Shown here: positions 10,401-23,800 of the stretch, in pieces | Position numbering within the stretch: position 1 is the first letter of the stretch | Layout of the letters: every line of letters begins with the position of its first letter | Position numbers and translations under genes: made by a program | From: Diorhabda sublineata | Lineage: Eukaryota; Arthropoda; Insecta; Coleoptera; Chrysomelidae | DNA length: 64,000 bases | Reading direction: 5' to 3' | Assembly (NCBI RefSeq): GCF_026230105.1 | Contig: NC_079477.1 | Coordinates: forward strand, 12,343,001-12,407,000 | Notes under the pieces: generated by a model | Told to the model about the DNA's origin: nothing | The model's database searches: none | Seen by the model: only the letters and a program-made list of their open reading frames with translations

Positions 10401-13400
10401 ATTCATAAACATGCCGTAATCTCACATAATATAACATAACCCAACCATTAAAAATTTCAAAATGACATATTCACTTCAGTGCTAGCATAGCTCAAAACTT
10501 AAGTAGCAGCCCTAATATCTCCTTTCTTCTCTCTATATTGTAAACAACGGATTTTGAGACTATTTTTAATCACCTAAGCAACATTTAATAGAAAGGTATA
10601 GATGGCCCTTAACGACGGGTTGTAAGTCAACTTACCACACTTGGTGGATGGTAGTGATTTATTTCATAGAGAACGTTATCTTAGTTACTTCAAAAAACCT
10701 CATGTTCTCGTCCAAATACATGAAAAATGATCTAAAAAAATTTTAATAATATGTGATAGAAACTGGTCAAAACTGTTCATAATTTATCGAATATATGAAA
10801 ATATCGAAGTTTATCAATAAAAATACGAGAGGAAATTCTGCGGAGAGAAAAAATATCTTGGCCGCAAAATTGTTCTTGATATATTTATTAGTTTAGACTT
10901 CACGTCGACAGGCTCCATATATTCCTAAATCCACTAAATCATCAAGTATTTTTTATCTGGCGCCCCATTTACACACCTCTGAAATTTTTGAAAGGTAAGA
11001 GTTTCTATTTTCATGTTGTTTCTAAAAATGCTACTATATCGAAATATTTGCTTACATTCATTTTTAAAAAGCCTTCTCCATTTTCTCCTAGAAAGTGTGA
11101 AAAATTTAATCAGTTCAATTCTTCTTATTTCTTTTCTACATAACTCAAAAAACGGGTTCAATGATGTTTTCTTCATTTTTCTAATCTACACTACCTAAGA
11201 AACTAATATGCAATGTTTTTCGGGTAATTCAAATGCAGCTCTTTTTGCAGCCCATGCAGTATGAACAGAAGTATGTTCATCATTAGCTACTACTCCTCAT
11301 TATACGAAACGAATACAAACTTTTAATAAAAACCATGAAAGGTAAGTAATATTGCTTTTTGGCAAAAGGTGATTCAACGTCCATGGTCAGTTCTAATCAA
11401 CTGCGGAAGTAATCATTGTCAAAACGTCAAAAAATTAGAAATCAAAATGTGATTCCATTAGAATACTTCAATCTAATTTATCTTGGAAAAAGGACAGTTA
11501 CACAAAAACTTTGTATAATAATTCTGTTGAGATTGAAGTATATGTTGCTCTTGAAATTGCTCTACTCGCTTCACTTTTGGAAAAGTTTTTTTCGACTTTT
11601 TTCGGTGTGATTTATTTGTGTGTTACAGGTGTAACGGGTGATATCGCTTATAAATTCGAAATAATATTATTATAGAGCCTTATTTTCAACCCAGTTATGC
11701 CCAGAAGATTATTCATATCGACTCTCCATGGTGAATGCGACCAAGGGGACTGCAAAAGTACTAGGACTGACAATATCCCATTTTTACCATTAGTAGCATT
11801 ACTATACTTGATTATATTTAGGAAACGTCGAAGCAGGAAAGGTGTTCACTATGTTGGCTATCTATTCGAAATTGGAAATAGATTAAGGATTCGAAATAAA
11901 ATGGATGTTTTTTTTCAAACGATTTTTGCGGTTTTTCAAAAATGCGCCGAACATTTATTTCTATAGATATTTGCGGTATTCTTTGCTACACTACAAGATG
12001 TGAATTATGAGATTCACACTTCCATCACATCCAAGAAGAAGGAAGCGTACTGCTTATCACTATCTGACCATTCAAGATCGGATCGTTCACTATTACGTTT
12101 CGTGTATCATTACTCTCTCAATGTAAATCCATTTTTTTATGATATGATAATGGAAAGTGTACTAATCAAATTGTTGGTATTAATATATTCGGATTATGTC
12201 GCTGGCAAATTGCGCATTATCTTGAAACGGGAGATTAAAAATACACAGGACATGCATGTCGGCGTACATTATGGCGAAAATAACATAACAATAGATCCTG
12301 TGGCGATCACCACTTGATGCGTTGAAAAAAGTATCAAAAATAATAAGAATATTTTATATTGGAAGTGCCATTAGTTGAAGTGAAGCCTCGATTATTTTCG
12401 AAAATGTTAACAGTATTTATTGTGTTGCTTATTTGAATAAAACCGAAAAATGTATTTGCAATCAATAACAAAATTTATTATGTAGTAATTTAAATGAAAT
12501 TTTGTTGCATTGCTTGACAAATACTGTAATCTTATTCTTAGTTTCATTATATTTATATAAAAATTAAGAGCCGACCCTCATCTAACTGAAACAACGAAGA
12601 CAGATTAACCACGTAAAGGGCATTTTACGTCCGACCTAATTCAATTGCTACCTAATTCATCTTATTAACTTCAATTCTGTATAGTTGGGAGAAGTAGCAA
12701 AGTTTTAACGAATTTTCTGAATCCATTTGAGTAATTCCAGGATAAGTTGTCCATTAAATAAATTGGAAAAGTGAAATTTAAAACCAGACGAGTTGAAACT
12801 AATGTTTTTTAAAAGTTTACTTTACGTATGTAGGGTTGGAAGGAAAACAAATTTTATAGATGGCATTTAATTGAAAAAATATAGGTAGTGATCGGCCATT
12901 TTGTGTTATTGTTTATATTTGTGATCGTCAGATCGATCGGTACTTTCTTGTTTAGACGGAATGATCGAAATAGATATCAACGATTCTAAACACATTCTAT
13001 GTTTACCTAACCCCTTTCAAATTGGTAGTTGATAGTTGACCAACTTTAACAACTAATAGTGAGGGATTGATGATCTAGATCTTAATTTTTCAATTTTTCA
13101 ATCCCCTAGGGTTCGCTTGTTCTCAAAGTAACTGTTTTAACAAAACCCACTTAATGCAACGTAATTGTGCCTAAATAGAATTACAAATACTTTTCACACT
13201 GATAACAACACTACAGATACTTTAATAACAAACATTCCACTTTAGATAACACTTAATTAAGGCCCGAATTGCCTGGATCCTACGTCGCATATCTTCAATT
13301 TTCTAACGTGAGCCTTATATATGCTCTTGCAATGAATTTAGAATACTGTCCAGACACTTTTTTCTAGAATCTTCTCCTTATAAACTACTGTCTAGTTACA

Positions 13401-13705
13401 GTAAACTTCTTTTAAAAACATCAAGAACAATAGTTAAACAAAGGTTACCCCATAATAGCCGTCATATTTTATAGTTGTTACTATAGTAAATTATGTCAAG
13501 CACCATAAGATGGCGTGCGGCTGTTTACTGGTCACATTAAAGTTCAAAATTAGATCTTATATTTGGTGGAAGTAGCAACTGAATTCAAAGTTCATACCTA
13601 TGGTTGGTGGTTATATAAAGATTATATATCCGTTCTTATATGGATCAAAGATTCATGAAAAGTTCTCAGCACTAAACAGATGATTTCTACAACAACCTAC
13701 ATTCT
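10401..13705. other. Long stretch without a recognisable gene
   Basis: Several short frames exist. At 12000-12317 (plus) 105 codons are open, and an overlapping plus frame reads RRRKRTAYHYLTIQDRIVHY. I could not assign either to any family. A minus-strand frame at 10934-11176 is lysine/arginine-rich and also unassigned. These could be decayed transposon coding. Confidence 0.4.
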
Positions 13706-14060
13706 TTATTTCAAAGTTGAGTAAACACTGCAACGCATCAAAGTTCTATTTTGCTTATAGGTCGAGCACACTTTTGATGAATACTCGCCACATATGGGTT
13801 TATAACACACAGGTACAATACATTTGAAATATCTTTCTTTTAATTCTAGCCGGCCATAGCACTTCTCCCTTTTTTCTAGTTTCTCAGAGCCAACTTCTTG
13901 ATCAGCCTCTTCGGGGATTTTCATAATTCTTCTTATATTGAATCGTATCACATGAAAAAATTTTGAGGTTCTTCGACGAGTATAACTAACTTATTTTTAT
14001 TTGGAACGTATGAAACCAGAGTCATATATTTTTTGAAACCAAATGAAGCTCCAGATTAAC
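13706..14060 (-). pseudogene. piggyBac-like transposase C-terminus
   Basis: The minus strand reads TLVSYVPNKNKLVILVEEP near 13975-14030, resembling the lvSYvPkknKnVlLLS segment of piggyBac transposases. A second frame (13706-13951) ends with a cysteine array, KCYGRLELKERYFKC followed by CYKPICGEYSSKVCSTY, the pattern of the C-terminal cross-brace zinc finger of that family. The region that should lie between (the GGVD block) is absent, so this is a deleted relic. The assignment rests on motif spacing by eye. Confidence 0.5.
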
Positions 14061-14399
14061 CAACTTTTCCATTCTTTTTTAGTTGCTTGAGGAATATCCT
14101 ACAAACGCACCATCGAATAGAGGATATGAAAAGTGTTTATCAGCAAAGAACTATTGAGTCCAAATTTGCAATAATATAGACACACCATGGCTCATTATTT
14201 TAAAAATTGGTTTCAAGATATACCAAAAAAACATTGTAATGGCAATGAACAATGTACCTTATTACGACTGACAGGAATATAAAGTGCCAAATAATACAAA
14301 TAATTGAAAAGATTCAGATTATTTGTTAAGTCATTTTTTGTTTGAGGAAAACACCAGCAAAGCGGATCTTTTAGAGGCATTATCAGAGAAAAAAATATG
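14061..14399. other. Short spacer, nothing recognised
   Basis: No similarity to the neighbouring elements was found. The left arm expected for the long-inverted-repeat element on its right is missing here. Confidence 0.4.
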
Positions 14400-14640
14400 T
14401 TTGTGATATTCTTAAAATATCCAGGTACATATTACCATTTCAATTTCCAGGTAGAATGTGATAACTTATTAATTTGTTACCTAAAGTTGCTGTCCCAACA
14501 TCAACTTTAAATGAGTGTTGGTAATGTGATACCCTTTTGATATGATGATTCTCATCACACCAGTAGTGTGTATTGTGGGAGAAACATACATTGTTGCGTA
14601 AAAGTGGCCTCGTTCGTAAAAAGAATATATTTAAGAAAAA

Positions 14641-14832
14641 TTAGATTGAGGGATGTCCTTTATTGTAATGTAATAGATCGTCTGGCAAGAGCTCTTGGGC
14701 TTGTCTGTAATGATGAAGATGTAGCTGTTGCTCTTCAAGTATCCTCCAAGTACTTAAAGAAGACATATTTGTTTCATTTGCCACATTCCTTACGCTAACT
14801 GCTGGATTTTGATCAACTAAATTTAAAATCAT
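14641..14832 (-). pseudogene. Mariner-like transposase DNA-binding segment
   Basis: The frame reads LNLVDQNPAVSVRNVANETN and then STWRILEEQQLHLHHYRQAQ, ending QELLPDDL. This is the second helix-turn-helix of the mariner-like group also found at 42667-42906. The catalytic part to the left is reduced to short matches down to about 14420. It is inactive. Confidence 0.75.
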
Positions 14833-14984
14833 TTTTCAATTTTATTTATTAATTGTTCTTGTTGATCTTGGCCTAACACATTTTATTTTTTTAGGTCTCC
14901 CTTTCCCAGTTTATTCCCAGTTATTTATTAGATTTTTGGACAATATCATCCAAGAGTGTAGCCAGAACAAAGAAAAATTATATG

Positions 14985-15265
14985 TCGGATACCACAATAT
15001 TCAAAGAATACAAGAGAATGCGCATTTGCTGACGACATCGTCATAATGGCAAATACAAGAAAAAAACTACAAAAGAATATTAACATATGGAATGATTCGT
15101 TTATGATGCATGGAATGAGGATCAATGTGAAAAAATCAAATGTGATGGCAATTACAGAAGATCATCAGGAACCAGATATTTGTCATAAATAAGTCGGAGA
15201 TAAAACAAGTAAATGATTACCAATATTTACGGGCTATAATTGAAAATACTGGCAGGAATTAGATC
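14985..15265 (+). pseudogene. Non-LTR reverse transcriptase fragment nested in a DNA transposon
   Basis: The plus strand reads CAFADDIVIMANTRKKLQK, containing the F-A-D-D catalytic box, followed by MRINVKKSNVMAI, the G-x-x-I-N-x-x-K-S segment that follows in LINE-type reverse transcriptases. Only about 90 codons survive and a stop follows. Sequence on both sides belongs to the mariner-like element, so this came in later or was captured during repair. Confidence 0.7.
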
Positions 15266-15667
15266 AAGTATTTTCAATTCACATATTGCATAATAACTTT
15301 ATCAATACCTTATACTAGCATCGGTTAATAATTCATAATTTGCAAAATATTCCGAAAACGACACAGTGTATCGAGTTTGATCAAGAGTACATTTTTGGTG
15401 TAAAATTAAATGATGTTTAGGTTTACTTGCAATTTTGCCTAATAAATCTAATATTGACAAAGTTATGTTCAATACTTCCAAAACATATTCGTAGAAAATT
15501 TCAATACAATGCGTAGTTGCGTGAAAAATGTGTATAATTTTGTTTTCTTCGACGCCCTTTATCTTGTATACGGATGGCGCTACGAATTTTTTTTACTACG
15601 CAAACTACAAATATTTTTCAGTTTTCTATCCTAGAAACGGAATCACCTTTTTTGGAAACACCCTGTG

Positions 15668-16377
15668 TAAATATTTTCAGTGTTTGAAAACGACAACAAA
15701 TTAGCAGACTCTAAGAAATTATGAAAGAAAACATTTATTGTATTCATTCACTCTCATATTTTTGCATTACGTAATTGCCAGAAAACGAAGATATATACAC
15801 ATGCAATTTACATACTAATGAAAAGATTTGTCAATAAGTGAAAACAAAACAAAAACCAAACCTATTTTCGGGGGAGTTGTTTAGTATATATGTACACTAA
15901 TCCCTAGGGTCCGGTGCTTGACCAGCTGTGTTTTGACTAAACTATGAGCTCACAAAATAAAAGCGCAATATTAACGTCACATGGTAAAGGATTATGTATC
16001 GATGTTTCTGCAAATATTGCTTACCCTATAACTGACCAGGGTGTGGATTTATTTTGATGGAAAAGTTTGAATAACTGGATGTGTTTTTCATTTACTAAAG
16101 TAGCGTTTCCCGTCGCGACTTGTAAGACGACAGACAAGAGAAGTATATGGAGGTAGTTGACTAATTTCTGCCTAGAAAAATCATATGATTTTGATCCTTA
16201 TCTTTAATATAAGCAAAAAGAGTAAGTAAAATAAAATGCTACGAAAAGTTAATAAGTTTGGACTTGGATTAGGCCACTAGTTACATGACGAAAATTTTGT
16301 TGTTTATATAACAAAAATTATCTTCGTTATAAAGCCAAAACAATTTTCTCTATGTTATTAGTGAAATCACTTCCACG
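15668..16377. other. Spacer, nothing recognised
   Basis: AT-rich, no long frame, no repeat boundary seen. Confidence 0.4.
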
Positions 16378-17066
16378 ATGCAAATAATACCAGCAATGAG
16401 CTTGGAAAATCTACATTCGAGACAGTACGAGCAAATACATGGGTCAGCCTCAGTACAACTTCTTCAAAAAATCTTAGCCAAAACACACTCAAACGCAATT
16501 GGACTACTCCAAAAGTTAAACGGAAAATATAGCAAAAACGAGCAAGAAAGTTTAGAGTTACGTTTAAATACTGATTTGTCCGACCAAAAGTCACTAAAAA
16601 TGTGGACAAGAGATGAGAAAAATTCTGGGAGAAAAATTTTTTGCAATAAACAGTATCAAGTGAGTGATTCAAAGCCTTAAACCAAATCACCTGGCAAAGA
16701 CGTGATGCTACAGAAAGGCTACAGAAATAATAAAGAAATATCTTCAAAAGCATTTTGAAGCCAACCTGATACCTAAAATATGGCGAAAGGTGAAAGTACT
16801 GTTCATACTAAAAACGGGCAGAAGATCAACCAAAATCTTATCGCCCGATCAACTTTACTTGCCTTTTCTTAAAAATTATGGAGAAAGCCGTAGAACAATA
16901 CCTCAGAAGGCTCTCGTAAGACTTCAGCATAAGCAACTTGCTTATTAAAAAGGCAAGTTTTGAAACGAAGTATGAATGACTGCAATATTATCTTTATATT
17001 GCATTGAGAAATTATAAAAAGAAATGTTATACAATTTCTTTAGATGTTTTCAAATACAAAATTTTT
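16378..17066 (+). pseudogene. Jockey-like reverse transcriptase, N-terminal part
   Basis: A 100-codon frame (16378-16680) is followed, after shifts, by LQKHFEANLIPKIWRKVKVL and then PKSYRPINFTCLFLKIMEK. These correspond to the P-x-x-W-K-x-x-x-V and P-x-S-Y-R-P-I-S-L-T-x-x-x-x-K-x-x-E segments at the start of the reverse-transcriptase domain of Jockey/I-type elements. The catalytic F-A-D-D part is not present. The 100-codon frame itself has weak similarity only by position (endonuclease-RT linker). Confidence 0.65.
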
Positions 17067-20001
17067 TCCTAAGAAAAAAATTGCATCCCCATGAATGACA
17101 TATTTAATCTATAAATAGGGTACGCATGAATGAAACAAACCACTTTTGTAGTTACGGGCATAGCAGATAAAAGCCGAAAAAAGATGTGAATATTAATATA
17201 TAAAACTGTCACTTTGAAGAATTGATGACTCCGGACCCTCTCATAACTTGCCCTTAAACAGAAAGTTGAGTTGATAAAAGTACATTTTGAAATAATGTAA
17301 TCAGAATTAGTATGGATAGGTTAGGATACGTAGTACCTGTTTATATACAGTGTAAACGGGTTCTGAAAAAAACTATTATGTCAAGTAATTATTTAGATTG
17401 AATTTAATTAAAAAGTGTGATACAGATTTTTATGAAGCAATTTGGATCCATATTAGATTGAAATTTCTAGCTCATGATTTTTATTGATACAGTGGGTCCA
17501 ATGGAAATTTGAATAGTTGTCTTAAGATTGAAATTGGATAGGTGGAATTTCGGCGAAACACTACAGTAGAATTAAATATCAACACATAATACTATGAAAA
17601 AGCTATCACAAAGAACGTATTGGAAATATGTGTTCTCAAATTTAAGTCAGTTGTCAATTAAGTTGCTCAAAAGTATCAGAGAGAATATCAAAAATTACAG
17701 TGAAATCTTAGAATTATGAAGTATATTCTTTCTTTTCTATGCGTTATTCGTATTATTATTGTTAACTTACCACATAATCTTAAAATCTCAAGACGATAAA
17801 TTAGTAACTGTCACTGTAACCTTTTATAAAGATATTTTCCAGGGTGCAAAAACTTACCTACATTTGACATGTAAGGCAAGAACAAGTACTACGCTGTACT
17901 GAAGAGATGCTCTGATGCATCCGTTCAAATTCCCATTGCTCTCGGCAACGACAATCTTGAGTGAGTCAGGGATAAAGCATCCAAAATTTCAATAGCTTTG
18001 AGCAATTCCTTACTATGATACATTTATTCTTAACCGCTAGTTCAGTATCCTTGGCATATCTAAAATAGATCGTAGTATGTCTCAGAATGACGAAAATATT
18101 AATGAAAATTGGAGGTTCCCGTTTGCTAATTAAGTCCGCAGGAATCCATTCCACCTACTCTACATAACATGAAGCGAGAAATGATTTTGAGATTTTAACT
18201 TTTGCAGAGCTCACTCTCGCCGACTAATTGGTAATAGAACCGGAGCCACGATGGTGGCTGAAACCTATATACGGTGTACGCTATAAATGCTGAGCTATAT
18301 ACAAGGAAAACGGCACCTCACACGCACAGACCCTTGTTAGTGCCAATGTGGCATGCAAAACTAAGTAAAGTGAATGTAGGCTATAACTTCTATCTATAAG
18401 TATCTTCTAGTGGAAAATACTCAACTTTTGATTAGTTATGTAGTAAATTATGGTTTCAAAAGATGTGGATAGTAACCAGTTAATTTTGTTCCAACTGTAT
18501 ACACGTAACCTGTTTTCCAAATTCCATTATTATCCATTATTACTTGACCTTCTTATTTTGAAACTGACTAGAATTTCTCTAACAAGAAGCGTATTTCCAT
18601 AAGTCGTGCATGAAATTTAAGCGCTTTTACGTTTTCCAATTGGTAAAATATTTTCTAAACTAGGCTTCCAGAACCATTATAATATGAATTTGCGGTTACT
18701 AGGACCAATAATTGCGATAGGAACTCCGCTTTCAAATAAAATTATTTCATCCATAAAAGGTAGAGAATCTCCATGATCTGTGCCACAGGTGATTCAAATG
18801 ATATTGTTATACATTCATAGTCCCGTTTAATACTCAGATACAAATTATCAGCTTAAGAAAGGATCACATAAGCAATATGCGGTATAGGAAATCTACTGTA
18901 TGAAACATCTATAGGTGTTGCTACCGTAACTATGTCTGTTAAAATTAATTTAAGAGATGATACAGTATTCTAACCAAGTGGTATTGCGTACGCGTACGAT
19001 TTGCAAGGATGAAACCAAGAATAATGAAATTTCATAAGTTAAAACATTTGTCATAAGCGAGAAAGGAATATATAATTCACCTATCAACAGGGTACCTGAT
19101 GTAAACTGATACATTTTTGTACCCCGCACAATTTTTGTTAGAAATCCACATCTTATAGTGAAATATATATACGAAAAAAAATATTTATTCAAATTGAAAC
19201 ATCGATACGAAAATAATTCATTGCACTTATGCAACTCGAATAACAAAATCTGTCAGATAACAACAGTATTCTATTTAGTTTATTATTATAAACCCAAACT
19301 AGTTTAACGAATACATTTGGGTAGATACTGAATATTAACTTATTGTTATATAAAAAGTCAAAAATGAATATGAATGATACAGTCATTTCATGTTCGTTAA
19401 CATATCCAATAAAAACTTTATTCTCATTTTTATAAATGAACATTCTTCGGAAACGTGGGTAGAGAAAATAAAATATATTATTTAAATGAAGTTATTTGCA
19501 AATTCAAGATCGTATCACGTTTCAAAGGATATATCAGATAACGCAAGCATGGCGTTTTTGTTATATTTTTCGCCAGTCAGTTTTGAATATGTCAACATGA
19601 ACTGTCATCTCATATTAATTACATTACATGCACTTTACATTTCAATTCTTATCAGTGACATTTGATATTTCAAATCATTTTTCAAAATTAATCTCAAAGA
19701 TAGAAACCTTTTTCTATTGTCACCATACCACGCCATGAAATTAGGAAAAACTGGATAAACCCACTACTTTATTCTAAATAAACTTGCCGAGAATAATCTA
19801 ACTACAATTTTTCGAATTTTTCAAAATACATAGTATGTTCCGCCGACGTGGTCACGTATCCTTTTTGCTTCCGTCCAGATTTGTTTGAGTCCGTACTTTA
19901 CGATTTCTATTGACATGTTTGTTTGTATTATACTGGAAAGCATTCAATGTACAGAATGTCTGATAATACGATTAAAAATACTAGATCTTATTCTAACCGA
20001 A
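17067..20001. other. Non-coding stretch, nothing recognised
   Basis: There is a relatively GC-rich patch at about 18190-18360, but no tRNA-like A/B boxes or paired ends were found. Minus frames at 17966-18154, 18950-19246 and 19189-19443 carry no motif. Confidence 0.4.
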
Positions 20002-20854
20002 TATAGGAGGATGGTTTCATAAGTACCTAACCTGACCTAGAGATGGCGGTAGCTGCTTAGAAAATACCAATGTATTAGAAAGTAAACAATCTATACAGCA
20101 TGTTATTCAAGTTGCCACGTTGTTGCACAACCAATGTGAAAAGTGAACTAGATTCTACTCTGTTTCTTCGCGATCAATAGTAAAATATTGGGTAGCAGAG
20201 TTTAAACGAGGCCGTACGACCTGCGAGGACGAGCATTGCAGTGGTCGACCAAATGAGGTGACGACTCCATAAAACAGTACTAGATTATTTCGCGAGCTAG
20301 AAGACGTAGTAGACATATCAAAAAGTGCCATACGTCGCATATTTAATGCGCGTGGAATAATTTTCATTGACTATGGAAAAAGGAAAAACTAGCAACAGCG
20401 ATTCTTATGCGAACTCATTGTAACTCATTTGAACGAAGAAATTAAGCACAAGTGGCCGCATTTAACTAAAAGGAAAGTTTGTTACATCAATCACAATGCA
20501 CCAGGTCACTCATCAGTTATTGCAATGGCCAAAATTAGTGAATTGAAGTTTGAGTTGCTACCTCATGCACCCTATTCGCCAGATTTAGCCCTCCTCGGAT
20601 TATTTTCTGTTGCCAGACGTGAGAAATGGCAAGGTGGTCAAAGATTTTCCAACAATGAAGAAGTGATGTCGGTAGTTAATGGCTATTTTGAGAAACTTGA
20701 CGCTTATTATAAACAGGATATCGAACTTATTGAACATCGCTGGGAAAAGTGTATGGAGCTAATAGGAGATTACGTTGAAAAATGAATATATTTTCTCCCA
20801 AATGTTTTTTGTTTTCTTTGTTGGACCAAATACTTCTGGGACCATTCTCGTATA
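20002..20854 (+). mobile_element. Deleted mariner with both terminal inverted repeats
   Basis: The left end TAGGAGGATGGTTTCATAAG and the right end read inverted, ATACGAGAATGGTCCCAGAA, are imperfect terminal repeats. The length of about 850 bp is well short of the usual 1.2-1.3 kb for mariner. The internal sequence encodes a transposase with a large central deletion. Confidence 0.85.
20110..20785 (+). pseudogene. Mariner transposase, deleted
   Basis: The N-terminal part reads VKYWVAEFKRGRTTCEDEHC and SGRPNEVTTP (about 20175-20270), the helix-turn-helix and linker of cecropia/mellifera-type mariners. After a deletion the C-terminal frame 20429-20785 gives NHNAPGHSSVIAMAKI, then LLPHAPYSPDLALLGLFSV and a tail ending CMELIGDYVEK. 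In the catalytic HxDNAP motif the aspartate is replaced by histidine, while the later SPDLA aspartate remains. The first catalytic aspartate lies in the deleted part. The enzyme is dead. Confidence 0.88.
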
Positions 20855-23800
20855 CCTTATTCAAGTTGCCGTTTTTATGCAGTTTTTTTAGGCATATCAC
20901 AATATATTAGCTTCCCAGATATTTCCAACTTTATATATTATGTAAGCATACGATGAACTACTTTTTACTAATAACACTATTGACATTACAAGCATTCAAT
21001 ATGGGAGAAGCAACGAGTGAATTAGGTTGAATATTTTGTGTATAACAGATGAAAAGTTTTAAAATGGAATAGACCACAAATCTGTGAAAATATTTTTATT
21101 TTTTTTCAACTATTGTTTTTTTTACTCTTATATTAGCTTCACCTCTATGTGAGCTTGTTTGTTTGTTTGTAACTGCCCTTTGTGGCTTATTAATATTGGT
21201 ATATTCCACATTCCACCACTTTAATTGCTGCCTGTCCTAGGAAATTTACTACACTACTTGCATCATTTATACTTTAGAATCTTAAATTTTAGAACCTTAA
21301 ATTTGTTCGTGCACTCTCTATTGGAGATTTACTATAATAATAATTAGACAGTTTTTTTAGACAATAAATAGATTTAAGAATAAATAGATTTAATTATCAA
21401 ATTGTTTTTACTTTTTTATTTGATGTGCTTTGAAAGCGTGTTTTCCGGTTTTTGCAAAGAATATTTTCAATTTTTATTTATGCATCTTAAATAGAAAATG
21501 TTAGTATATTTTTAAAATTGGCTCGTCATTGTTCTTAGTTACTGTGTTTTATTGTTATTGTAATTCGATACTCTTTATCATTATTGTTAAAATACTCGAA
21601 AATACTTGTCTTGTCTGAATTAATACCTCATTTTTTGATACGTTTTATGGTTTTATCTTAGATAAGATTTGAACGTTCACTTTTGTCCCGTTTGTAGTTT
21701 CAATTGGTTATTAATGTAGTTTGAAAATCACTTATTCCGTTGAAAAAAATATTATACAAGGTCCAATATTCAATACGATTCCCAAAATTATTTTATTCAA
21801 AGTCAGTCTGGTAATTTCTTAGCTAATACTAGCTTAATAGTAGTGTACTACATCATGAAAACTTTTAAAAACTCTTTTGATCTGTGTCAATGCTATAGTC
21901 AATTAAAATTTTTGGTCAATTTCACAATTCACAAATTTATAAGGAAGACTTGACACTTTTTAGTAGCCCATGGTATCCTTCCTGAGTGGCTATACATATG
22001 GTAATAGTATAATAGTTCCTTATGACTCACTTTGAATTTGTATCTTTTCTATTGTGCTGACTGATCCAAAACACAGGAATTATTATTTTTGGTTGACGTT
22101 CAGTTATTTCAGAAAGTATAAGCACATTTTCGAAAAATTAATAAACACACAACACTTCGTACGCAGAATTAATTTCAATAGTAATTTAGCCAATGGTAAA
22201 TAGTGTAGGTAATAATATTTACGACTATAGAAACTTCTAGTTTGGGTAAAACATATTTTTTAATAGTAATTTGTAACTGAAAATATGCTCATATTTGTGT
22301 TAGATATAATATAACTGCTAATTGAGAGATCAATTTGATATTGTCTTAATAGTAGTTAAACGACAATTGAAAAGAGAAAAAATCCATTCCTCATTTCTAT
22401 TCAAGATTTTATAGATCGTCACCATCGTCGCTTTAAAAAACCAACAACCTCAAAAATAAAGATAACGGGGATCCGATTATTTTTAAATCTTATATAGGAA
22501 CCGGAATATAGAGGGTGGTACATGGTGGATACTATTATAGAATAGCATATAAGTGAAACTCCTAGTGAAAATATCCAGCTCTCATTTTAGGTATGTTCGA
22601 AATTTGTGTCAAAACCAATTAATTCTTCACGTTATTAATAAAAGTCAATTCATGGGATTCATTATAATAATGTTTTTCTAGAGCCCACCGTATTTAACAA
22701 AAATCAAAGTAAAAAAATTTGGCTCTCCTGGGTAGAAGTTCATCGTTATGAGAGGTGCAAGTCTGGGGAGACATTCATTAATCTACTGTGACAGCGCAGT
22801 GTTAACTACACGCTACATCGGTAATTACTGATGACGGACCTTTACATGACAACATTGGTTGTTGATCTCAACATATTTCTCGGTTCTCCTTTCCTATTTA
22901 CCTTTATTATTAATTTAATAATGCAACCAACTAATTGTGTGATATTTCTTGCCTCGATATTTTTGGAGGCGATTTCAGTTTATAGGTTCTTGACAATATA
23001 CAAATTGTAAAAATTCAATAAAAAAATGTTTCGAATATCCTATTTTCTTATAATCAATTATTCACATGTCCGATGTTAATCGTAGTCTCTACTTGACAAA
23101 ATGACATGATTTTTTCGATAGGGGCATATTCCCTTTCAGTATCAATACTTTGAATACTGTTTTTCTGATAGAAAGAACAATATCAATTCCGATGTATTCC
23201 AAAGTAAAATAGTTCATTTTGAATGAGATACTAATATGAAGGTAGATTTGTGGACAAAATGTATACGATTTTATGATTCTCTGATTTAACAAGCATAACT
23301 AGTAGGGTATATAATATCTCTGATTATGAAAATATAACATGAATAGAAATTACTTACATTTGGAAAGGAAATTGTATCGATCATCTTGTCGCTTACGAAG
23401 ATATGTTAATCGATATGTAGGATTCCTACATCATGTGATATTAACTCTGCAGGTGATAATATAAAATCAAATTTCATAAATTAGTTTTGCCGTTAAAAAT
23501 ATGCAAAGACACGTCACACATACCTTTTCTAAGCTTAGGAAAAATTTAAACTTTCATTTTAGAAATTACGTAGAAATCAAATAAAACCGTTTAGAAATTT
23601 TATATATCATGTTCTTCCGTATAAAACATAGAGCATCACAAAACTTATTATATAAAATTTTGGAAATATTATCTATTATCCTCTAAATAGTGATATCTTC
23701 TCTCAAACTCGACAATTAGAAAATTATTTTGCTCTAAAAATTTCCCAAATCTCCAGGTTATGTTTTATAATCAATCGGTTTAGATATCCACATTGTCAGA

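Larger units (their letters stand above)
14400..15667 (-). mobile_element. Mariner-like element of the 41.8-kb family, left arm lost, interrupted
   Basis: Bases 14420-14900 and about 15270-15667 match the element at 41770-43925 in the same order and orientation. Shared landmarks include CCAGGTAGAATGTGATAACTT and CCGTATACAAGATAAAGGGC on the minus strand. The right end finishes GGAAACACCCTG, the terminal sequence seen inverted at 41770. The left inverted arm is absent. Between about 14935 and 15265 unrelated reverse-transcriptase sequence replaces some 560 bp of the reference copy. Confidence 0.75.

Noticed and set aside
12000..12317. 105-codon plus-strand frame
   Set aside because: No recognisable motif. 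An overlapping frame (RRRKRTAYHYLTIQDRIVHY) looks equally coding-like, so neither could be called a gene.
18190..18360. GC-richer patch as a SINE or small RNA gene
   Set aside because: No pol III A/B boxes, A-rich tail or target duplication could be recognised.
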